Assembly (NCBI GenBank): GCA_014695295.1
Contig: JACJNY010000066.1
Span: forward strand, 62,001-126,000
Length of the DNA stretch: 64,000 nt
Direction: 5' to 3'
Source of the DNA: Microcoleus sp. FACHB-61
GTDB lineage: Bacteria; Cyanobacteriota; Cyanobacteriia; Cyanobacteriales; Microcoleaceae
Shown here: positions 16,894-26,475 of the stretch, piece by piece
Position numbering within the stretch: position 1 is the stretch's first letter
Layout of the letters: the number at the start of each line of letters is the position of its first letter
Program-made: the position numbers and the translations under genes
Notes under the pieces: model-generated
Seen by the model: only the letters and a program-made list of their open reading frames with translations
The model's database searches: none
Told to the model about the DNA's origin: nothing

Positions 16894-17421
16894 ATGATTA
16901 AAACTAAGAATCTTCAACTACTTCCCGTCGAAAGGATTCACGTAGAAGCTTTCTTACGCAATAAAAGCGAGCTTGCAGCAATTTTAAATGTCGTAGTGCC
17001 TAATAGCTGGCCTCATTTCCCGGAAGCATTTTCCCTCCCTGCTGACGACTCTTGCGAATCCAATCCGCCTCCAACTGACTGGCGCAACTACTTCTTTATT
17101 CATCCAAAAAATGAAGTGCTTGTCGGCAATGGAGGTTTCAAAGGCTCACCTGATGAGTCGGGGACTATAGAGATAGGTTATGAAATTGCTTCCGAATATT
17201 GGAATTGTGGATTTGCAACTGAGGTAGCACAGGGAATGATCGATTATGCTTTCGCTCACGAGGAGGTGAAAGCAGTCATCGCTCATACTTTAGCTGAAAA
17301 AAATGCCTCGAATAGCGTGTTGCAAAAAGTGGGAATGAAGTTCATTACAGAGGTGGACGATCCTGAAGAAGGCAAGATATGGCGATGGCAAATAAGCAGG
17401 GATGAATATCATCCGACTTGA
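16894..17421 (+). CDS. GNAT acetyltransferase (RimJ/RimL-like)
   Basis: A 175-residue single-domain N-acetyltransferase. The GNAT core is visible: a central strand pair in the VGNGGFKG to IEIGYEI region, the acetyl-CoA binding turn around EYWNCGFATEVAQGMIDYAF, and the late ASNSVLQKVGMKF motif in which the Asn and the KxGF/KVGM turn are typical of RimJ/RimL members. The acceptor is unknown: ribosomal protein N-termini, amino acids or small molecules are all possible. It lies 42 bases after the glycosyltransferase stop with a modest upstream A-rich stretch, and opens a small accessory patch. Confidence 0.82.
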   Translation: MIKTKNLQLLPVERIHVEAFLRNKSELAAILNVVVPNSWPHFPEAFSLPADDSCESNPPPTDWRNYFFIHPKNEVLVGNGGFKGSPDESGTIEIGYEIASEYWNCGFATEVAQGMIDYAFAHEEVKAVIAHTLAEKNASNSVLQKVGMKFITEVDDPEEGKIWRWQISRDEYHPT

Positions 17422-17558
17422 ACTGTAACGCCGTTTCGCTGTTTAAGCCACTGGTTTTGGCGGTAATTTGAAGGTTCTCGGTTGGCTCATTAAATCTGGC
17501 AGATTGAATAAAAGCTATAATCTAGTCACTACCTAAAACCCGAAGCTCGGAGCGTACA

Positions 17559-17846
17559 ATGGTTTCAATTCTCAACAAACCCTCCTCGTTAATCCATGAA
17601 ATTTGCATTGAAAAAGTCGATCGGTGGAAGTTGTTCAAATTTAGTGAATCGTTGCAACAGCGTATGGAAAATTTGTTAGAGAAGAAGAAGGCAGACCAAC
17701 TAATGGCAGAAGAGGCAGCCGAACTCGACGCCATTGGGGAATTAGATCGCATCTTTACCCATATCAATGCAATGATGGTGGCTGAAGATGTCAATCAGCG
17801 ATCCGACGAGACAGGCGGTTCGAGAAAGAGCGAGCTATTTATGTGA
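17559..17846 (+). CDS. Small helical protein of unknown function
   Basis: A 95-residue protein, mainly one long amphipathic helix or coiled coil (SESLQQRMENLLEKKKADQL, then AEEAAELDAIGELDRIFTHI). Comparable short proteins are common in cyanobacterial genomes, often next to nuclease or toxin genes, but I cannot name a family. It lies 122 bases before the helicase-nuclease gene on the same strand, so a functional link is possible but not shown. The start ATG at 17559 gives the only plausible frame. Confidence 0.6.
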   Translation: MVSILNKPSSLIHEICIEKVDRWKLFKFSESLQQRMENLLEKKKADQLMAEEAAELDAIGELDRIFTHINAMMVAEDVNQRSDETGGSRKSELFM

Positions 17847-17968
17847 ATACTGTTTAGAAACATAACTTTGGCGATCACGCGGTAGGATCTGTTAATGAAA
17901 GTGTTATACCGCAGTAGCGGTTAGACTGGATACCAAAGATAATCTATAGATTACTCGTCGAGGGTTCA

Positions 17969-20560
17969 ATGGTCAAATTCCGTACTTCAGCCTCTGAAGA
18001 ACCAAAGCCGCAGTCCATCGTACTCATGTTCAGGGATCTTGACCGTGACTCGTCGGTGAAGTACCTTTATGCTCATCAAGACAGAGTGCTTGAGGGATAT
18101 TATCAAAACCACCTTCAGAGTAAGGATTTAGCTCTTGAGCTACCCACAGGCACGGGAAAAACTCTGGTTGGTCTTCTCATTGCTGAGTATCGTCGTAGAG
18201 CATTGAAAGAGCGCATCGTGTTCTTGTGTCCAACTAAGCAACTTTGTTGCCAAGTTAACGACCAGGCTCGTCGCTACGGCATTACAACTGCTTTGCTCAT
18301 TGGCCCTCAGAATGAGTACAATCCAGCCCTGTTCTATCAATATCAGCAAGGTAAGGCAATTGCCATAACAACCTACAGCGGAGTTTTCAATACGAATCCT
18401 CGTATTGGTGATCCTGAAGTAATTATTTGCGATGATGCCCATGCGGCAGACAATTATGTTGCTGACTTATGGACACTCTCTATTAATAGCTCGATACACA
18501 AAGAATTGTATACATCCATACACAGGTTACTTCACTCAGTCATACCACCTCACATAAATTATCACATCGAAACAGGTGGAAGTAGCAGCTTTGATGAATA
18601 TTCAGTAGATCTAGTTTCCACTATTTATGGTTATGAATACCTTGTTGATATTAGACACTTATTAGGAGAGTTTGCCCCGCAGCATAAAGACTTGAAGTAT
18701 TCGTGGAACATACTTTCTTCTCATCTTGAAGCCTGTTCAGTTTATATCTCTTCTAAGACTATTGAGATTCGACCTATTATCCCACCAACGCAAACCCACA
18801 AACCATTTTCCGAAGCGAAGCAACGTATCTATATGTCAGCTACTCTGGGGGAAGATGGAGATATTGAGCGAGTATTTGGTGTCAAGAAAATTGAGCGTTC
18901 GCCAATTCCTGAAGAGTGGCATAAACGTAGTACAGGTAGACGGTTAATTCTATTTCCCGGGCAGTCGTCTAATCTAAATCCAGTAGATACTGCAACTGAG
19001 ATGCTCAAAAAGGTGCATCGTGCTTTGATTCTTGTTCCTGATAACAAAACTCTTCAGCAATGGGAAAAAAATTTGCCCGAATCTTACACCACTATTAAAT
19101 CTGAAAATATTGAGCAGAATTTAGATAAGTTTACCAAGTGTGCAGAGCCATCTGTTCTTCTCTTAGCTACTCGTTATGATGGCATCGATCTACCAGGAGA
19201 CGATTGCCGCTTCATGATACTAGATGGTGAACCCTCTGCTTCAGGACTACAAGAAATCTATATGCGGACTCGACTCGGTGCATCTTCCCAATTACATAAC
19301 CGCATCAGAACGCGAATCACACAAGCAATGGGACGATGTACTCGTGATGAGAGTGATTATTCTGTTGTAGTAATTCTTGACGATAAACTGACGAAGCGGT
19401 GCTGCACTAAAACTTTTACTCAAGGTATGCACCCTGAACTACAGGCTGAAATCGAATTCGGGTTGAATAACTCTACAGATCACGCAACAGCAGATTTTGT
19501 GGAGCTTTCCGAAGCTTTGCTGAATCGTGAACCAGAATGGCAAGAAGCAGAAAAAGAAATTCGTAAGCAACGTGACTCGTTTGAGAAAGTCTCAGATTCT
19601 ACAGCCAAAGCTCTTGCGAAAGCTATGCCTCATGAGATTGATTACGTGTACGCTTCATGGCTAGGACGACATGAGGAGGCACTGAGTATAGCTAACAAAA
19701 TCCTGGAAGCTTTGGAAGGAGGCTCAGACCTTAAGCCATACCGGGCGTTTTGGTATCATCAAACTGCTACTTCTGCATTTTTGGCTTGGAAGCATTCGGG
19801 CAACGAGGCTTTTAAAGCTACAACTATTTCATACTTGGAGAAAGCAGCAGCTAGTTCTTCACATATCACTTGGCTGGAAAAATTACGTTTTCATGTTTCG
19901 GGGCAGTCTGGGAAAGTTGGTGAGGAAGCTTTACCTTTGCAAGATTGGTTCCTAGAGATCAACGGTTTACTTGAGGAGTGGGGAATATCAGGTGGCAAAT
20001 TTGCCAAGAAATTAGCGGAGGTTCAATCCAATATCGAAAGCAAAGCGTTCAAGACTTTTGAAAGTGGGTTGGCTAGTCTTGGAAAAATGTTAGGGGCAAA
20101 GATCCATCAGTGGAAAGAAGATGGTGCTCCTGATGGGTTATGGATTTTTGGGGAGTGGTGTGCATTTGTATTTGAAGCTAAAACTAATGAGAAACCAGAT
20201 AAAGGTATCTCACTAGATACAGTTACACAAGCAGGCAGGCACGAAGTCAGAGTTAGAGCAGATAAACTTATCCCTAACTTCGTGCCTTGCTTCACTGTAG
20301 TTATCTCTCCGCGAAGTACGATCGACAGCCTTACAATACCTCATCTTAAAGATATTACTTACATATCTCATGATAACGTTATCAGCCTTTTCACTGATAC
20401 TGCGTCGGCGCTTGAACGGGTGCGTGTATCTGCTTCTGGCAACGCTGAGGAAACTTTACAAGCCAATGCACTGCAATTCTATAAGGACAAATGTGTGGAT
20501 ATGCAAAATGTTAAGAATTTGCTTATGAAGAAAAAGCTTAAAGATTTACCAATTCAATAG
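17969..20560 (+). CDS. SF2 helicase fused to a C-terminal PD-(D/E)XK nuclease domain, candidate defence protein
   Basis: An 863-residue protein. The N-terminal half is an SF2 helicase: motif I LPTGTGKT at 58-65, motif II DDAH at 155-158 (in place of the usual DEAH), motif III SAT in MSATLGED at 289-296, and motif VI QAMGRCTRD at 452-460, which resembles the Rad3/DinG branch. A helical middle (about 500-690) follows. The end carries a nuclease-like core: Pro721-Asp722, then a strand with Glu736-Ala-Lys738 (FVFEAKT), the PD-(D/E)XK pattern. Such fusions occur among anti-phage and restriction-like systems. I see no HIP1 site in its 2.6 kb, unlike the neighbours, which suggests transfer. Not a known named system to me. 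Confidence 0.85.
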   Translation: MVKFRTSASEEPKPQSIVLMFRDLDRDSSVKYLYAHQDRVLEGYYQNHLQSKDLALELPTGTGKTLVGLLIAEYRRRALKERIVFLCPTKQLCCQVNDQARRYGITTALLIGPQNEYNPALFYQYQQGKAIAITTYSGVFNTNPRIGDPEVIICDDAHAADNYVADLWTLSINSSIHKELYTSIHRLLHSVIPPHINYHIETGGSSSFDEYSVDLVSTIYGYEYLVDIRHLLGEFAPQHKDLKYSWNILSSHLEACSVYISSKTIEIRPIIPPTQTHKPFSEAKQRIYMSATLGEDGDIERVFGVKKIERSPIPEEWHKRSTGRRLILFPGQSSNLNPVDTATEMLKKVHRALILVPDNKTLQQWEKNLPESYTTIKSENIEQNLDKFTKCAEPSVLLLATRYDGIDLPGDDCRFMILDGEPSASGLQEIYMRTRLGASSQLHNRIRTRITQAMGRCTRDESDYSVVVILDDKLTKRCCTKTFTQGMHPELQAEIEFGLNNSTDHATADFVELSEALLNREPEWQEAEKEIRKQRDSFEKVSDSTAKALAKAMPHEIDYVYASWLGRHEEALSIANKILEALEGGSDLKPYRAFWYHQTATSAFLAWKHSGNEAFKATTISYLEKAAASSSHITWLEKLRFHVSGQSGKVGEEALPLQDWFLEINGLLEEWGISGGKFAKKLAEVQSNIESKAFKTFESGLASLGKMLGAKIHQWKEDGAPDGLWIFGEWCAFVFEAKTNEKPDKGISLDTVTQAGRHEVRVRADKLIPNFVPCFTVVISPRSTIDSLTIPHLKDITYISHDNVISLFTDTASALERVRVSASGNAEETLQANALQFYKDKCVDMQNVKNLLMKKKLKDLPIQ

Positions 20561-20760
20561 CTGCAAAAATTATGCCTAGATTTAAGTGAAGATGGACATA
20601 ATCATTTAAAGTAGTGTCAGCCGTATAACAACGCGCTGGAGAGGACGGTCAGGAGATATTGGTGGGGACGTAGAAGTTATCTGCCACCGCTCAGTTACAC
20701 CGTTAGCCTGCTTATGACCTCGGTTGGGACGTAATTTAAAGCCTATTTGTGAGACGACCT

Positions 20761-22533
20761 ATGGATGCGCTAATCGGCAAAACTTTACAGGGTGGAAAGT
20801 ACACCCTCGAACAAGAATTGGGCCGCGGCGGCTTTGGAATAACTTTCAGGGCAAATCACCGCTATTTAGGACAGCCTGTAGTCATTAAAACGCTCAACGA
20901 ATCTCTGCGGCAGCAACCCAATTTTGCTGAGTTCGATCGCAAGTTTCAAGACGAAGCGAGGCGGTTGGCTTCCTGCGTTCATCCGAATATTGTCCGCGTC
21001 AGCGATTTCTTTGTCGAAGACGGGCAGCCTTACATGGTGATGGACTACATCGCCGGTCAGAATTTGGGCGATGTAGTCGGTTCAAATAATCCGCTGCCAG
21101 AAAATCTTGCAATTCTCTACATCACTCAAATTGGGGCTGCTTTAAAAGTTGTTCATCAAAAGGGTTTGCTGCACCGAGATGTCAAGCCGCAAAACATTCT
21201 TTTGCGCCAAGGTACTCAGGAAGTCGTGCTGATTGATTTTGGCATTGCCCGCGAGTTTACTCCCGGTGCAACCCAAAGTCACACTAATATGGTGTCCGAC
21301 GGCTACGCGCCCCCAGAACAGTATTTCGCTCAAGGAAAATATACCCCCGCAACAGATGTTTACGGTATGGCGGCGACGCTTTACACTTTACTGACAGCAC
21401 AGGTGCCGGTGGCGGCAATTTTACGCACCAGCCAGCCGATGCCTTCACCCCGCGACTTGCGGCCTCAGCTAAGTGCGGCTGTCAGCTCTGCGGTGATGCG
21501 GGGGATGACGGTAGAAGCTCAAAATCGCCCTGCTACCGTGGATGAGTGGCTGTCGCTGCTGCATGGGCAGCCTCATGGTGCAGCGTCGCCGAGCACCGGG
21601 CCGACGGTGGCGGTGATTCCGGGACACGGGCCTGAGTCGCCGGCGGGTTCCAGAACAGCGCCTGCTGTGGTGTCTTCTGGGGGAGGCAACCGCAAGGTTT
21701 GGTGGATTTTGGGGTTGGTGGCGATCGCACTTATTGTTGCAGGTTTGGTCGGTATTGCTAGGGTTTTCCTCAACCGGCCGTCTTCGGAACCCGCACCGGT
21801 GGCCCAGGACGATCGCACTTCGGCCCCTGCAGATCCAGACGCGCGCTCCAGCCCCACACCAATTCCCGCGCCCACACCAACGCCAGCGCCGAGTCGCAGA
21901 GAAACTCCGCCGCCTGCTGCTGAAACTCCAGCGCCTGCTGCTGAAACTCCAGCGCCTGCTGCTGAAACTCCTACACCAGAGCCAACTCCAGCCCCAGAGC
22001 CAACTCCAGCGCCTTCTCCCGAGGCTGCCGAACCTACACCAACAGAAAAACTTGTTGACAAAGAGTTGCCGCCCGATCGATCGCCCGCACCCAGCCCCGA
22101 ACAACCGGGAACCAATTATCAGAAGGCTCCCACAATCCCTGGGTATGCGGTTGGTACGCCGGAAAGTCAGATTTTATCTGAATTGGGAGAACCCACTGAC
22201 TCTCAAGCCCGGGGCTATTGGCCGAATACTCGCACCGCACTTTACGAAATATTGCCAAATCGGATTACTCTCGGCTACATTTACGATCGCGATTCGGGCG
22301 AGCTAGTACAAACAGAGGGTTCTTTTGCCCAGTCGGTGGACGATTTGGTAGTGCGAACCGCCTTAAACGGGATGGTGGGCGGCGCCAGCCGGGAGATTTT
22401 GCAAGGGCTCGGCGACGTGCAGCAGCGCCGGACTAATCGGTTTACGTTTAAGAAGGGTTCGCTCGAAGGGACGATCGAACGCAATGAACGCGATCGGATT
22501 TACATCGGCGTCTGGGACGACAACTTGCATTAA
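20761..22533 (+). CDS. Transmembrane Ser/Thr protein kinase with extracytoplasmic domain
   Basis: A 590-residue Hanks-type kinase. The kinase domain (about 5-270) has GRGGFG, the Lys of VVIKTL, the catalytic [11 protein letters not shown] and APPEQY. One membrane helix (about 317-338, [20 protein letters not shown]) follows a Gly/Pro linker. Outside comes a long Pro/Ala/Thr/Glu stretch with repeated AAETPAP units (about 360-450), then a folded domain (about 460-590; [19 protein letters not shown]) of the kind seen in cyanobacterial kinases. It should phosphorylate cytoplasmic proteins in response to an external cue. The frame opens at a GTG at 20749; I choose the ATG at 20761 ([14 protein letters not shown]), as in related kinases. 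Confidence 0.9.
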   Translation: MDALIGKTLQGGKYTLEQELGRGGFGITFRANHRYLGQPVVIKTLNESLRQQPNFAEFDRKFQDEARRLASCVHPNIVRVSDFFVEDGQPYMVMDYIAGQNLGDVVGSNNPLPENLAILYITQIGAALKVVHQKGLLHRDVKPQNILLRQGTQEVVLIDFGIAREFTPGATQSHTNMVSDGYAPPEQYFAQGKYTPATDVYGMAATLYTLLTAQVPVAAILRTSQPMPSPRDLRPQLSAAVSSAVMRGMTVEAQNRPATVDEWLSLLHGQPHGAASPSTGPTVAVIPGHGPESPAGSRTAPAVVSSGGGNRKVWWILGLVAIALIVAGLVGIARVFLNRPSSEPAPVAQDDRTSAPADPDARSSPTPIPAPTPTPAPSRRETPPPAAETPAPAAETPAPAAETPTPEPTPAPEPTPAPSPEAAEPTPTEKLVDKELPPDRSPAPSPEQPGTNYQKAPTIPGYAVGTPESQILSELGEPTDSQARGYWPNTRTALYEILPNRITLGYIYDRDSGELVQTEGSFAQSVDDLVVRTALNGMVGGASREILQGLGDVQQRRTNRFTFKKGSLEGTIERNERDRIYIGVWDDNLH

Positions 22534-22556
22534 TTAGGAATTACGCACGGGTGGTC

Positions 22557-22622
22557 AGAAACCGGGTTTTTTTGCCAGATACTTTCGTTACAGCCGGCCT
22601 TAACCGCAAAAAACCCGGTTTC
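22557..22622. terminator. Hairpin of AGAAACCGGGTTTTTT / AAAAAACCCGGTTTCT
   Basis: The arms 22557-22572 and 22607-22622 are perfect over 16 bases. It is one copy of the genome-wide AGAAACCGGGTTTCT repeat, preceded by TAGGAATTACGCAC at 22535, and lies just past the kinase stop, so it may also end transcription. Confidence 0.6.
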
Positions 22623-22673
22623 TTTAATCCCCAATCCAAAATCCAAAATCCCAACTCTAAAATCTAAAATCGC

Positions 22674-22702
22674 TTGACGCAACACGAAATATTGTCTATG
22701 AT
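22674..22702 (+). promoter_or_regulatory. Sigma-70-type promoter of the tmRNA gene
   Basis: TTGACG at 22674-22679 and TATGAT at 22697-22702 are separated by exactly 17 bases. The mature tmRNA would begin at 22717, 14 bases after the -10 box, leaving a short leader for 5' processing. Confidence 0.85.
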
Positions 22703-22716
22703 TAAAGAACACACGA

Positions 22717-23105
22717 GGGGCTGTAATGGTTTCGACAGGGTGGCGAAAGCTGCTCCGTGATGCAGGTCGAGAGGGAGTCTACTCTCGTTAATATCGGCTC
22801 AAAAAAAATAGTAAATGCGAACAACATCGTTCCTTTCGCTCGCAAAGCCGTAGCTGTAGCCTAAAAACTTCTTGAGCTTGGTTTAGAGTGTATGCCACCT
22901 AACTCCGTTAAAGGTAGCATAACAACCCCCAACGGATGCCCTAGCTAAACGTTTCTAGTCGGCTAGCTAGGAAAGCAATCACTAGAAAATCCCCCCATTT
23001 GGGATAAAGATGGTTCCCGCCCCGAGGATTAGAGGGGATAAACCTGTGAACGATCGGAAGGTAAATACCCGCTTTGGACGGCAGTTCGATTCTGCCCAGT
23101 TCCAT
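22717..23105 (+). ncRNA. ssrA: tmRNA (transfer-messenger RNA)
   Basis: It rescues stalled ribosomes and tags the unfinished protein. The 5' end GGGGCTGTAATGGTTTCGAC and the 3' T-arm GGCAGTTCGATTCTGCC form the tRNA-like part. The tag reading frame begins at the resume codon GCG 22817-22819 and encodes ANNIVPFARKAVAVA, stop TAA at 22862-22864; the ANNIV start is the usual cyanobacterial one. CCA is not encoded. Odd: the 3' acceptor strand reads CAGTTTCCA. It pairs with GGGGCUG only with one bulged U (giving the expected G3-U70 and A73) or with three G-U pairs in a row. The end coordinate is therefore good to a base or two. Confidence 0.93.
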
Positions 23106-23162
23106 AAAAGAAGTGACGTAAAATCAATGGTTTAAGCCATTTGAAAGCCACTTTCCACCATT

Positions 23163-23198
23163 AAAAGGGCCCAGAGTTAACTCTGGGCCCTTTTGTTT
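23163..23198 (+). terminator. Intrinsic terminator of ssrA
   Basis: A perfect palindrome at 23163-23194 with arms AAAAGGGCCCAGAG and its complement around TTAA, running into TTTTGTTT. GC-rich stem plus U tract, so a strong Rho-independent terminator. Confidence 0.9.
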
Positions 23199-23472
23199 GG
23201 CATTCAATATTCAATCTAAAACCTAAAATCTAAAATCTAAAATCGAGCAGATCGATCGGCAAAGTAAAAATACATAAGTTGCAAACCCATTAGCTAGGCT
23301 GCGGGCTCATATAATTATAACTTCACCGTGTCTGTGCGTTCTTGGAGCCTGTCGGGCGATATACTATTAGGCGGTAAAGCATTAAAATTCTTTACAAAAA
23401 CCCCGATTTCCAAGCCTACTCCTACGAAGGACGGGTGAAAAATTATATGCTGATCGCTCAAAAGCTGGAAAA
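23199..23472. promoter_or_regulatory. Upstream region of the ndhAIGE operon
   Basis: It contains TCTAAAA heptad repeats (23214-23243) and an AT-rich segment (23270-23370) where the operon promoter should lie. I could not fix its boxes. Confidence 0.4.
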
Positions 23473-24591
23473 ATGAACCCAGGAATTGACTTACAAGGAA
23501 GTTTCGTAGAAGCCCTAATCAATTGGGGCTTGCCGGCGGACATCGCCAAAGTGCTTTGGCTACCGCTGCCAATGGTGCTGATGATTGTCGGTGCTGTATT
23601 CGGGGTACTTACTAGCGTCTGGCTAGAGCGGAAAATTTCCGCCGCCGCTCAACAGCGGGTAGGCCCGGAATTTATCGGCCCTCTGGGAACGCTAGCACCC
23701 GTGGCCGACGGTCTGAAGTTGGTATTCAAAGAAGACATTGTACCGGCAAAAGCTGACGCGCTGCTGTTCACGCTGGGCCCGGTCATTGTAGTGATTCCAG
23801 TTTTTCTCTCCTACTTAATCGTGCCCTTCGGAGAGCATATGCTGATCGCCGATATGGGGACAGCGATATTTCTGTGGATTGCTCTTTCTAGCATTCAGCC
23901 GATCGGCTTGCTGATGTCCGGCTATGCTTCAAACAACAAATACGCCCTCCTCGGCGGACTCAGAGCAGCCGCTCAATCCATCAGCTACGAAATTCCCCTA
24001 GCTTTGGCAGTATTGGCAGTTGTGATGATGTCCAACAGCCTCAGTACGATCGACATCGTACACCAGCAAGCCGACTACGGCATTCTCGGCTGGAATATCT
24101 GGCGGCAACCCGCAGGTTTCCTGATTTTCTGGATCTCAGCACTAGCAGAATGCGAACGGTTGCCCTTTGACCTCCCGGAAGCAGAAGAAGAATTGGTAGC
24201 AGGATATCAGACTGAGTACTCGGGCATGAAATTTGCTTTGTACTACATCGCTTCCTACGTTAACCTCGTCCTTTCTTGCCTGCTAGTAGCAGTTTTGTAC
24301 CTCGGCGGCTGGGAATGCCCGATTCCGGTCGGAGTCATCACAAATGCCCTGGGATTGAGCGAGACGACTCCTTGGTTGCAGGTAATTACCGGCACGCTGG
24401 GCATTACGATGACCATGCTGAAAGCCTACTTTTTCCTGTTTCTGGCAGTTCTCCTCCGCTGGACTCTGCCGCGAGTTCGGATCGACCAATTGCTAGATTT
24501 GGGATGGAAGTTTTTGCTGCCCGTTGCTTTAGTTAATTTGCTATTGACCGCAGCTTTGAAGCTTGCCTTTCCTTTTGCTTTTGGCGGTTAA
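23473..24591 (+). CDS. ndhA: NDH-1 subunit 1 (NdhA)
   Basis: A 372-residue membrane subunit of photosynthetic complex I (NDH-1), at the junction between the membrane arm and the peripheral arm near the plastoquinone site. About eight membrane helices. Family signatures are plain: [41 protein letters not shown] with the long loop [13 protein letters not shown], and the acidic loop [20 protein letters not shown] that helps form the quinone cavity. Full length. First gene of ndhA-ndhI-ndhG-ndhE, the standard cyanobacterial order. Its TAA stop lies inside a 17-bp inverted repeat that separates it from ndhI. Confidence 0.97.
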   Translation: MNPGIDLQGSFVEALINWGLPADIAKVLWLPLPMVLMIVGAVFGVLTSVWLERKISAAAQQRVGPEFIGPLGTLAPVADGLKLVFKEDIVPAKADALLFTLGPVIVVIPVFLSYLIVPFGEHMLIADMGTAIFLWIALSSIQPIGLLMSGYASNNKYALLGGLRAAAQSISYEIPLALAVLAVVMMSNSLSTIDIVHQQADYGILGWNIWRQPAGFLIFWISALAECERLPFDLPEAEEELVAGYQTEYSGMKFALYYIASYVNLVLSCLLVAVLYLGGWECPIPVGVITNALGLSETTPWLQVITGTLGITMTMLKAYFFLFLAVLLRWTLPRVRIDQLLDLGWKFLLPVALVNLLLTAALKLAFPFAFGG

Positions 24592-24656
24592 TTAATAATA
24601 GGTAAATGGCAACAGGTAAAAAAAATAACTGTTAACCAATTACCTATTATTAATTA
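24589..24656. repeat. 17-bp perfect inverted repeat between ndhA and ndhI
   Basis: The arms TAATTAATAATAGGTAA (24589-24605) and its exact complement (24640-24656) enclose 34 bases. The first arm includes the ndhA stop codon. In the transcript this makes a stable hairpin between the first two genes of the operon, which could protect or process the mRNA. Confidence 0.8.
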
Positions 24657-24693
24657 GCAATTACCAAAAACTCAAGTACAGAGAGAGAACACC

Positions 24694-25269
24694 ATGCTAA
24701 AATTCCTCAATCAAGTAGGCGAATACGCCAAAGAAACTTTTCAAGCTGCTAAGTATATCGGTCAAGGGCTATCTGTTACTTTTGACCACATGAGACGCCG
24801 ACCGATTACAGTGCAGTATCCTTACGAAAAATTAATTCCTTCCGAACGTTTTCGGGGCAGAATTCACTTTGAATTTGACAAGTGCATCTCCTGCGAAGTT
24901 TGCGTTCGGGTATGTCCGATCAACTTACCTGTAGTGGATTGGGAATTTAACAAAGAAACTAAGAAGAAACAACTCAAGCACTACAGTATCGATTTCGGTG
25001 TTTGTATCTTCTGTGGCAACTGCGTAGAATATTGTCCGACTAATTGTTTGTCGATGACAGAAGAATACGAGTTAGGCGTTTACGATCGCCACGAATTGAA
25101 TTTAGACAACGTGGCAATGGGACGTTTGCCCTACAAGGTTACAGATGACCCGATGGTGACACCGCTGCGGGAATTTGCTTATTTGCCGAAAGGTGTGATC
25201 AACCCTCATGAAGTTTCCAGCAGCGATCGGCGTGCAGGTCTTCCTTCAGAGGAAATAATCGAAAAATAG
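24694..25269 (+). CDS. ndhI: NDH-1 subunit I, 2[4Fe-4S] protein (NdhI)
   Basis: A 191-residue iron-sulfur subunit of the peripheral arm of NDH-1 that passes electrons toward plastoquinone. The two cluster motifs are intact: [12 protein letters not shown] and [12 protein letters not shown], each followed later by the crossing Cys. The N-terminal amphipathic helix ([16 protein letters not shown]) docks to the membrane arm. The C-terminal tail after residue 150 is longer and polar, as in cyanobacterial and plastid NdhI. The ATG follows AGAGAGAGAACACC, a usable ribosome binding site. Confidence 0.97.
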   Translation: MLKFLNQVGEYAKETFQAAKYIGQGLSVTFDHMRRRPITVQYPYEKLIPSERFRGRIHFEFDKCISCEVCVRVCPINLPVVDWEFNKETKKKQLKHYSIDFGVCIFCGNCVEYCPTNCLSMTEEYELGVYDRHELNLDNVAMGRLPYKVTDDPMVTPLREFAYLPKGVINPHEVSSSDRRAGLPSEEIIEK

Positions 25270-25384
25270 GTAATTAGTCATTAGTCAGCAGTCATCAGCA
25301 ATTAGTGAAATAACAATTATGAATGACTGCTAACTAATCAGTAAAAACGAACAATAGAAAACTAATGATTGAGGATTAAAAATT

Positions 25385-26011
25385 GTGAATCTAGCCGAAG
25401 GGGTTCAAATTGTTTCGTTTGGCATACTGTCCGTAATGATGATTGCAGCAGCATTAGGAGTAGTGCTGTTCTCCAACATCGTTTACTCAGCTTTTTTGCT
25501 GTGCGGCGTATTTACCAGCATTGCGGGCTTGTACCTGTTGCTGAATGCCGACTTTGTAGCAGCAGCGCAGGTATTGATTTATGTTGGCGCTGTTAACGTC
25601 TTGATTTTGTTTGCGATTATGTTGGTGAACAAGCGAGAAGATTTCCGCACGATTCCCAACGCTTGGGTGCGTCAAGTAGCAACAGCAGTAGTTTGCGTAG
25701 GCTTGTTTGCGCTTTTGGGTACGATGGTGGTGTATACTCCTTGGACTATTGTCGCGACGACAGGAGCACCAGCCGAAAGTTCGATCGTGACGATCGCCAA
25801 ACATTTCTTCACTGACTATTTGCTACCTTTCGAGTTAGCATCAGTGTTTTTGTTGATGGCAATGGTAGGAGCAATTGTGCTAGCACGCCGCGATTTCTTG
25901 CCAGATGAATTGTCGTCGAACAAGCTATCTGAAACACCAGCTTTTAGTTTGCAAGAAAGGCCTCGCGAATTAGTTTCTGCCGGAGATGTTTCTTCTCCCG
26001 AATCTAAGTAA
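25385..26011 (+). CDS. ndhG: NDH-1 subunit 6 (NdhG)
   Basis: A 208-residue membrane subunit of NDH-1 with five membrane helices. The first helix (VQIVSFGILSVMMIAAALGV) and the conserved QVLIYVGAVNVLILFAIMLV helix are typical of the NuoJ/NdhG family. The start is a GTG at 25385 (MNLAEGVQ); no ATG in frame precedes it. A C-terminal polar tail of about 35 residues faces the cytoplasm. The gap after ndhI is 115 bases of short TTAGTCA-type repeats. Confidence 0.95.
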   Translation: MNLAEGVQIVSFGILSVMMIAAALGVVLFSNIVYSAFLLCGVFTSIAGLYLLLNADFVAAAQVLIYVGAVNVLILFAIMLVNKREDFRTIPNAWVRQVATAVVCVGLFALLGTMVVYTPWTIVATTGAPAESSIVTIAKHFFTDYLLPFELASVFLLMAMVGAIVLARRDFLPDELSSNKLSETPAFSLQERPRELVSAGDVSSPESK

Positions 26012-26014
26012 CAT

Positions 26015-26037
26015 TAAGGTGCGCGCTGCGCACCTAT
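26015..26037. repeat. GGTGCGCGCTGCGCACC palindrome between ndhG and ndhE
   Basis: A near-perfect palindrome TAAGGTGCGCGCTGCGCACCTA lies four bases after the ndhG stop. It is the same family as at 7024-7076 and 58197-58220. Confidence 0.7.
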
Positions 26038-26083
26038 CGGCTTGTTTTGTAGTAATATTGATTGAGAGAAAATCGCAAAATTT

Positions 26084-26395
26084 ATGCAACTGCAACTCCA
26101 GTATTTTCTGTTATTAGCCGCCGCACTTTTCTGCATTGGTGTTTATGGTTTGATTACTAGCCGAAATGCAGTACGCGTGTTAATGTCGATCGAGTTGATG
26201 CTGAATGCTGTCAATCTCAATCTGATGGCTTTCTCCAATTATCTTGACCCCGTACAGATTAAAGGTCAAGTATTTACGGTGTTTGTAGTTACCGTAGCCG
26301 CTGCTGAGGCTGCGGTGGGTTTGGCAATCGTGTTGGCGATTTATCGCAACCGCAATACCGTAGACATGGAAGAATTTAATTTGCTGAAGTGGTAA
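26084..26395 (+). CDS. ndhE: NDH-1 subunit 4L (NdhE)
   Basis: A 103-residue proton-channel subunit of NDH-1 with three membrane helices. The NuoK/NdhE pattern is visible: [20 protein letters not shown], then [20 protein letters not shown] with the conserved membrane Glu, and [20 protein letters not shown] with the second conserved Glu. Full family length. Last gene of the operon; a bidirectional hairpin follows at 26445. Confidence 0.97.
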   Translation: MQLQLQYFLLLAAALFCIGVYGLITSRNAVRVLMSIELMLNAVNLNLMAFSNYLDPVQIKGQVFTVFVVTVAAAEAAVGLAIVLAIYRNRNTVDMEEFNLLKW

Positions 26396-26444
26396 TCTTA
26401 AATCGGGTTAATTGCAAATTATATTTGTAAGACGCGGTACATTT

Positions 26445-26473
26445 GTAGGGACACGGCACTCCCGTGTCCCTAC
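26445..26473. terminator. Bidirectional hairpin terminator between ndhE and folB
   Basis: The arms GTAGGGACACGG (26445-26456) and CCGTGTCCCTAC (26462-26473) are perfect with a 5-nt loop. It lies between convergent genes and is related in sequence to the GGGACACAAC palindromes at 11912-11993. Confidence 0.7.
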
Positions 26474-26475
26474 TG

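Noticed and set aside
21469..22115. Long antisense frames opposite the Pro/Ala-rich part of the kinase gene
   Set aside because: They arise from the GC-rich repeated codons on the coding strand; the translations are Arg/Ser/Trp- or Gly/Ala-rich low-complexity sequence.
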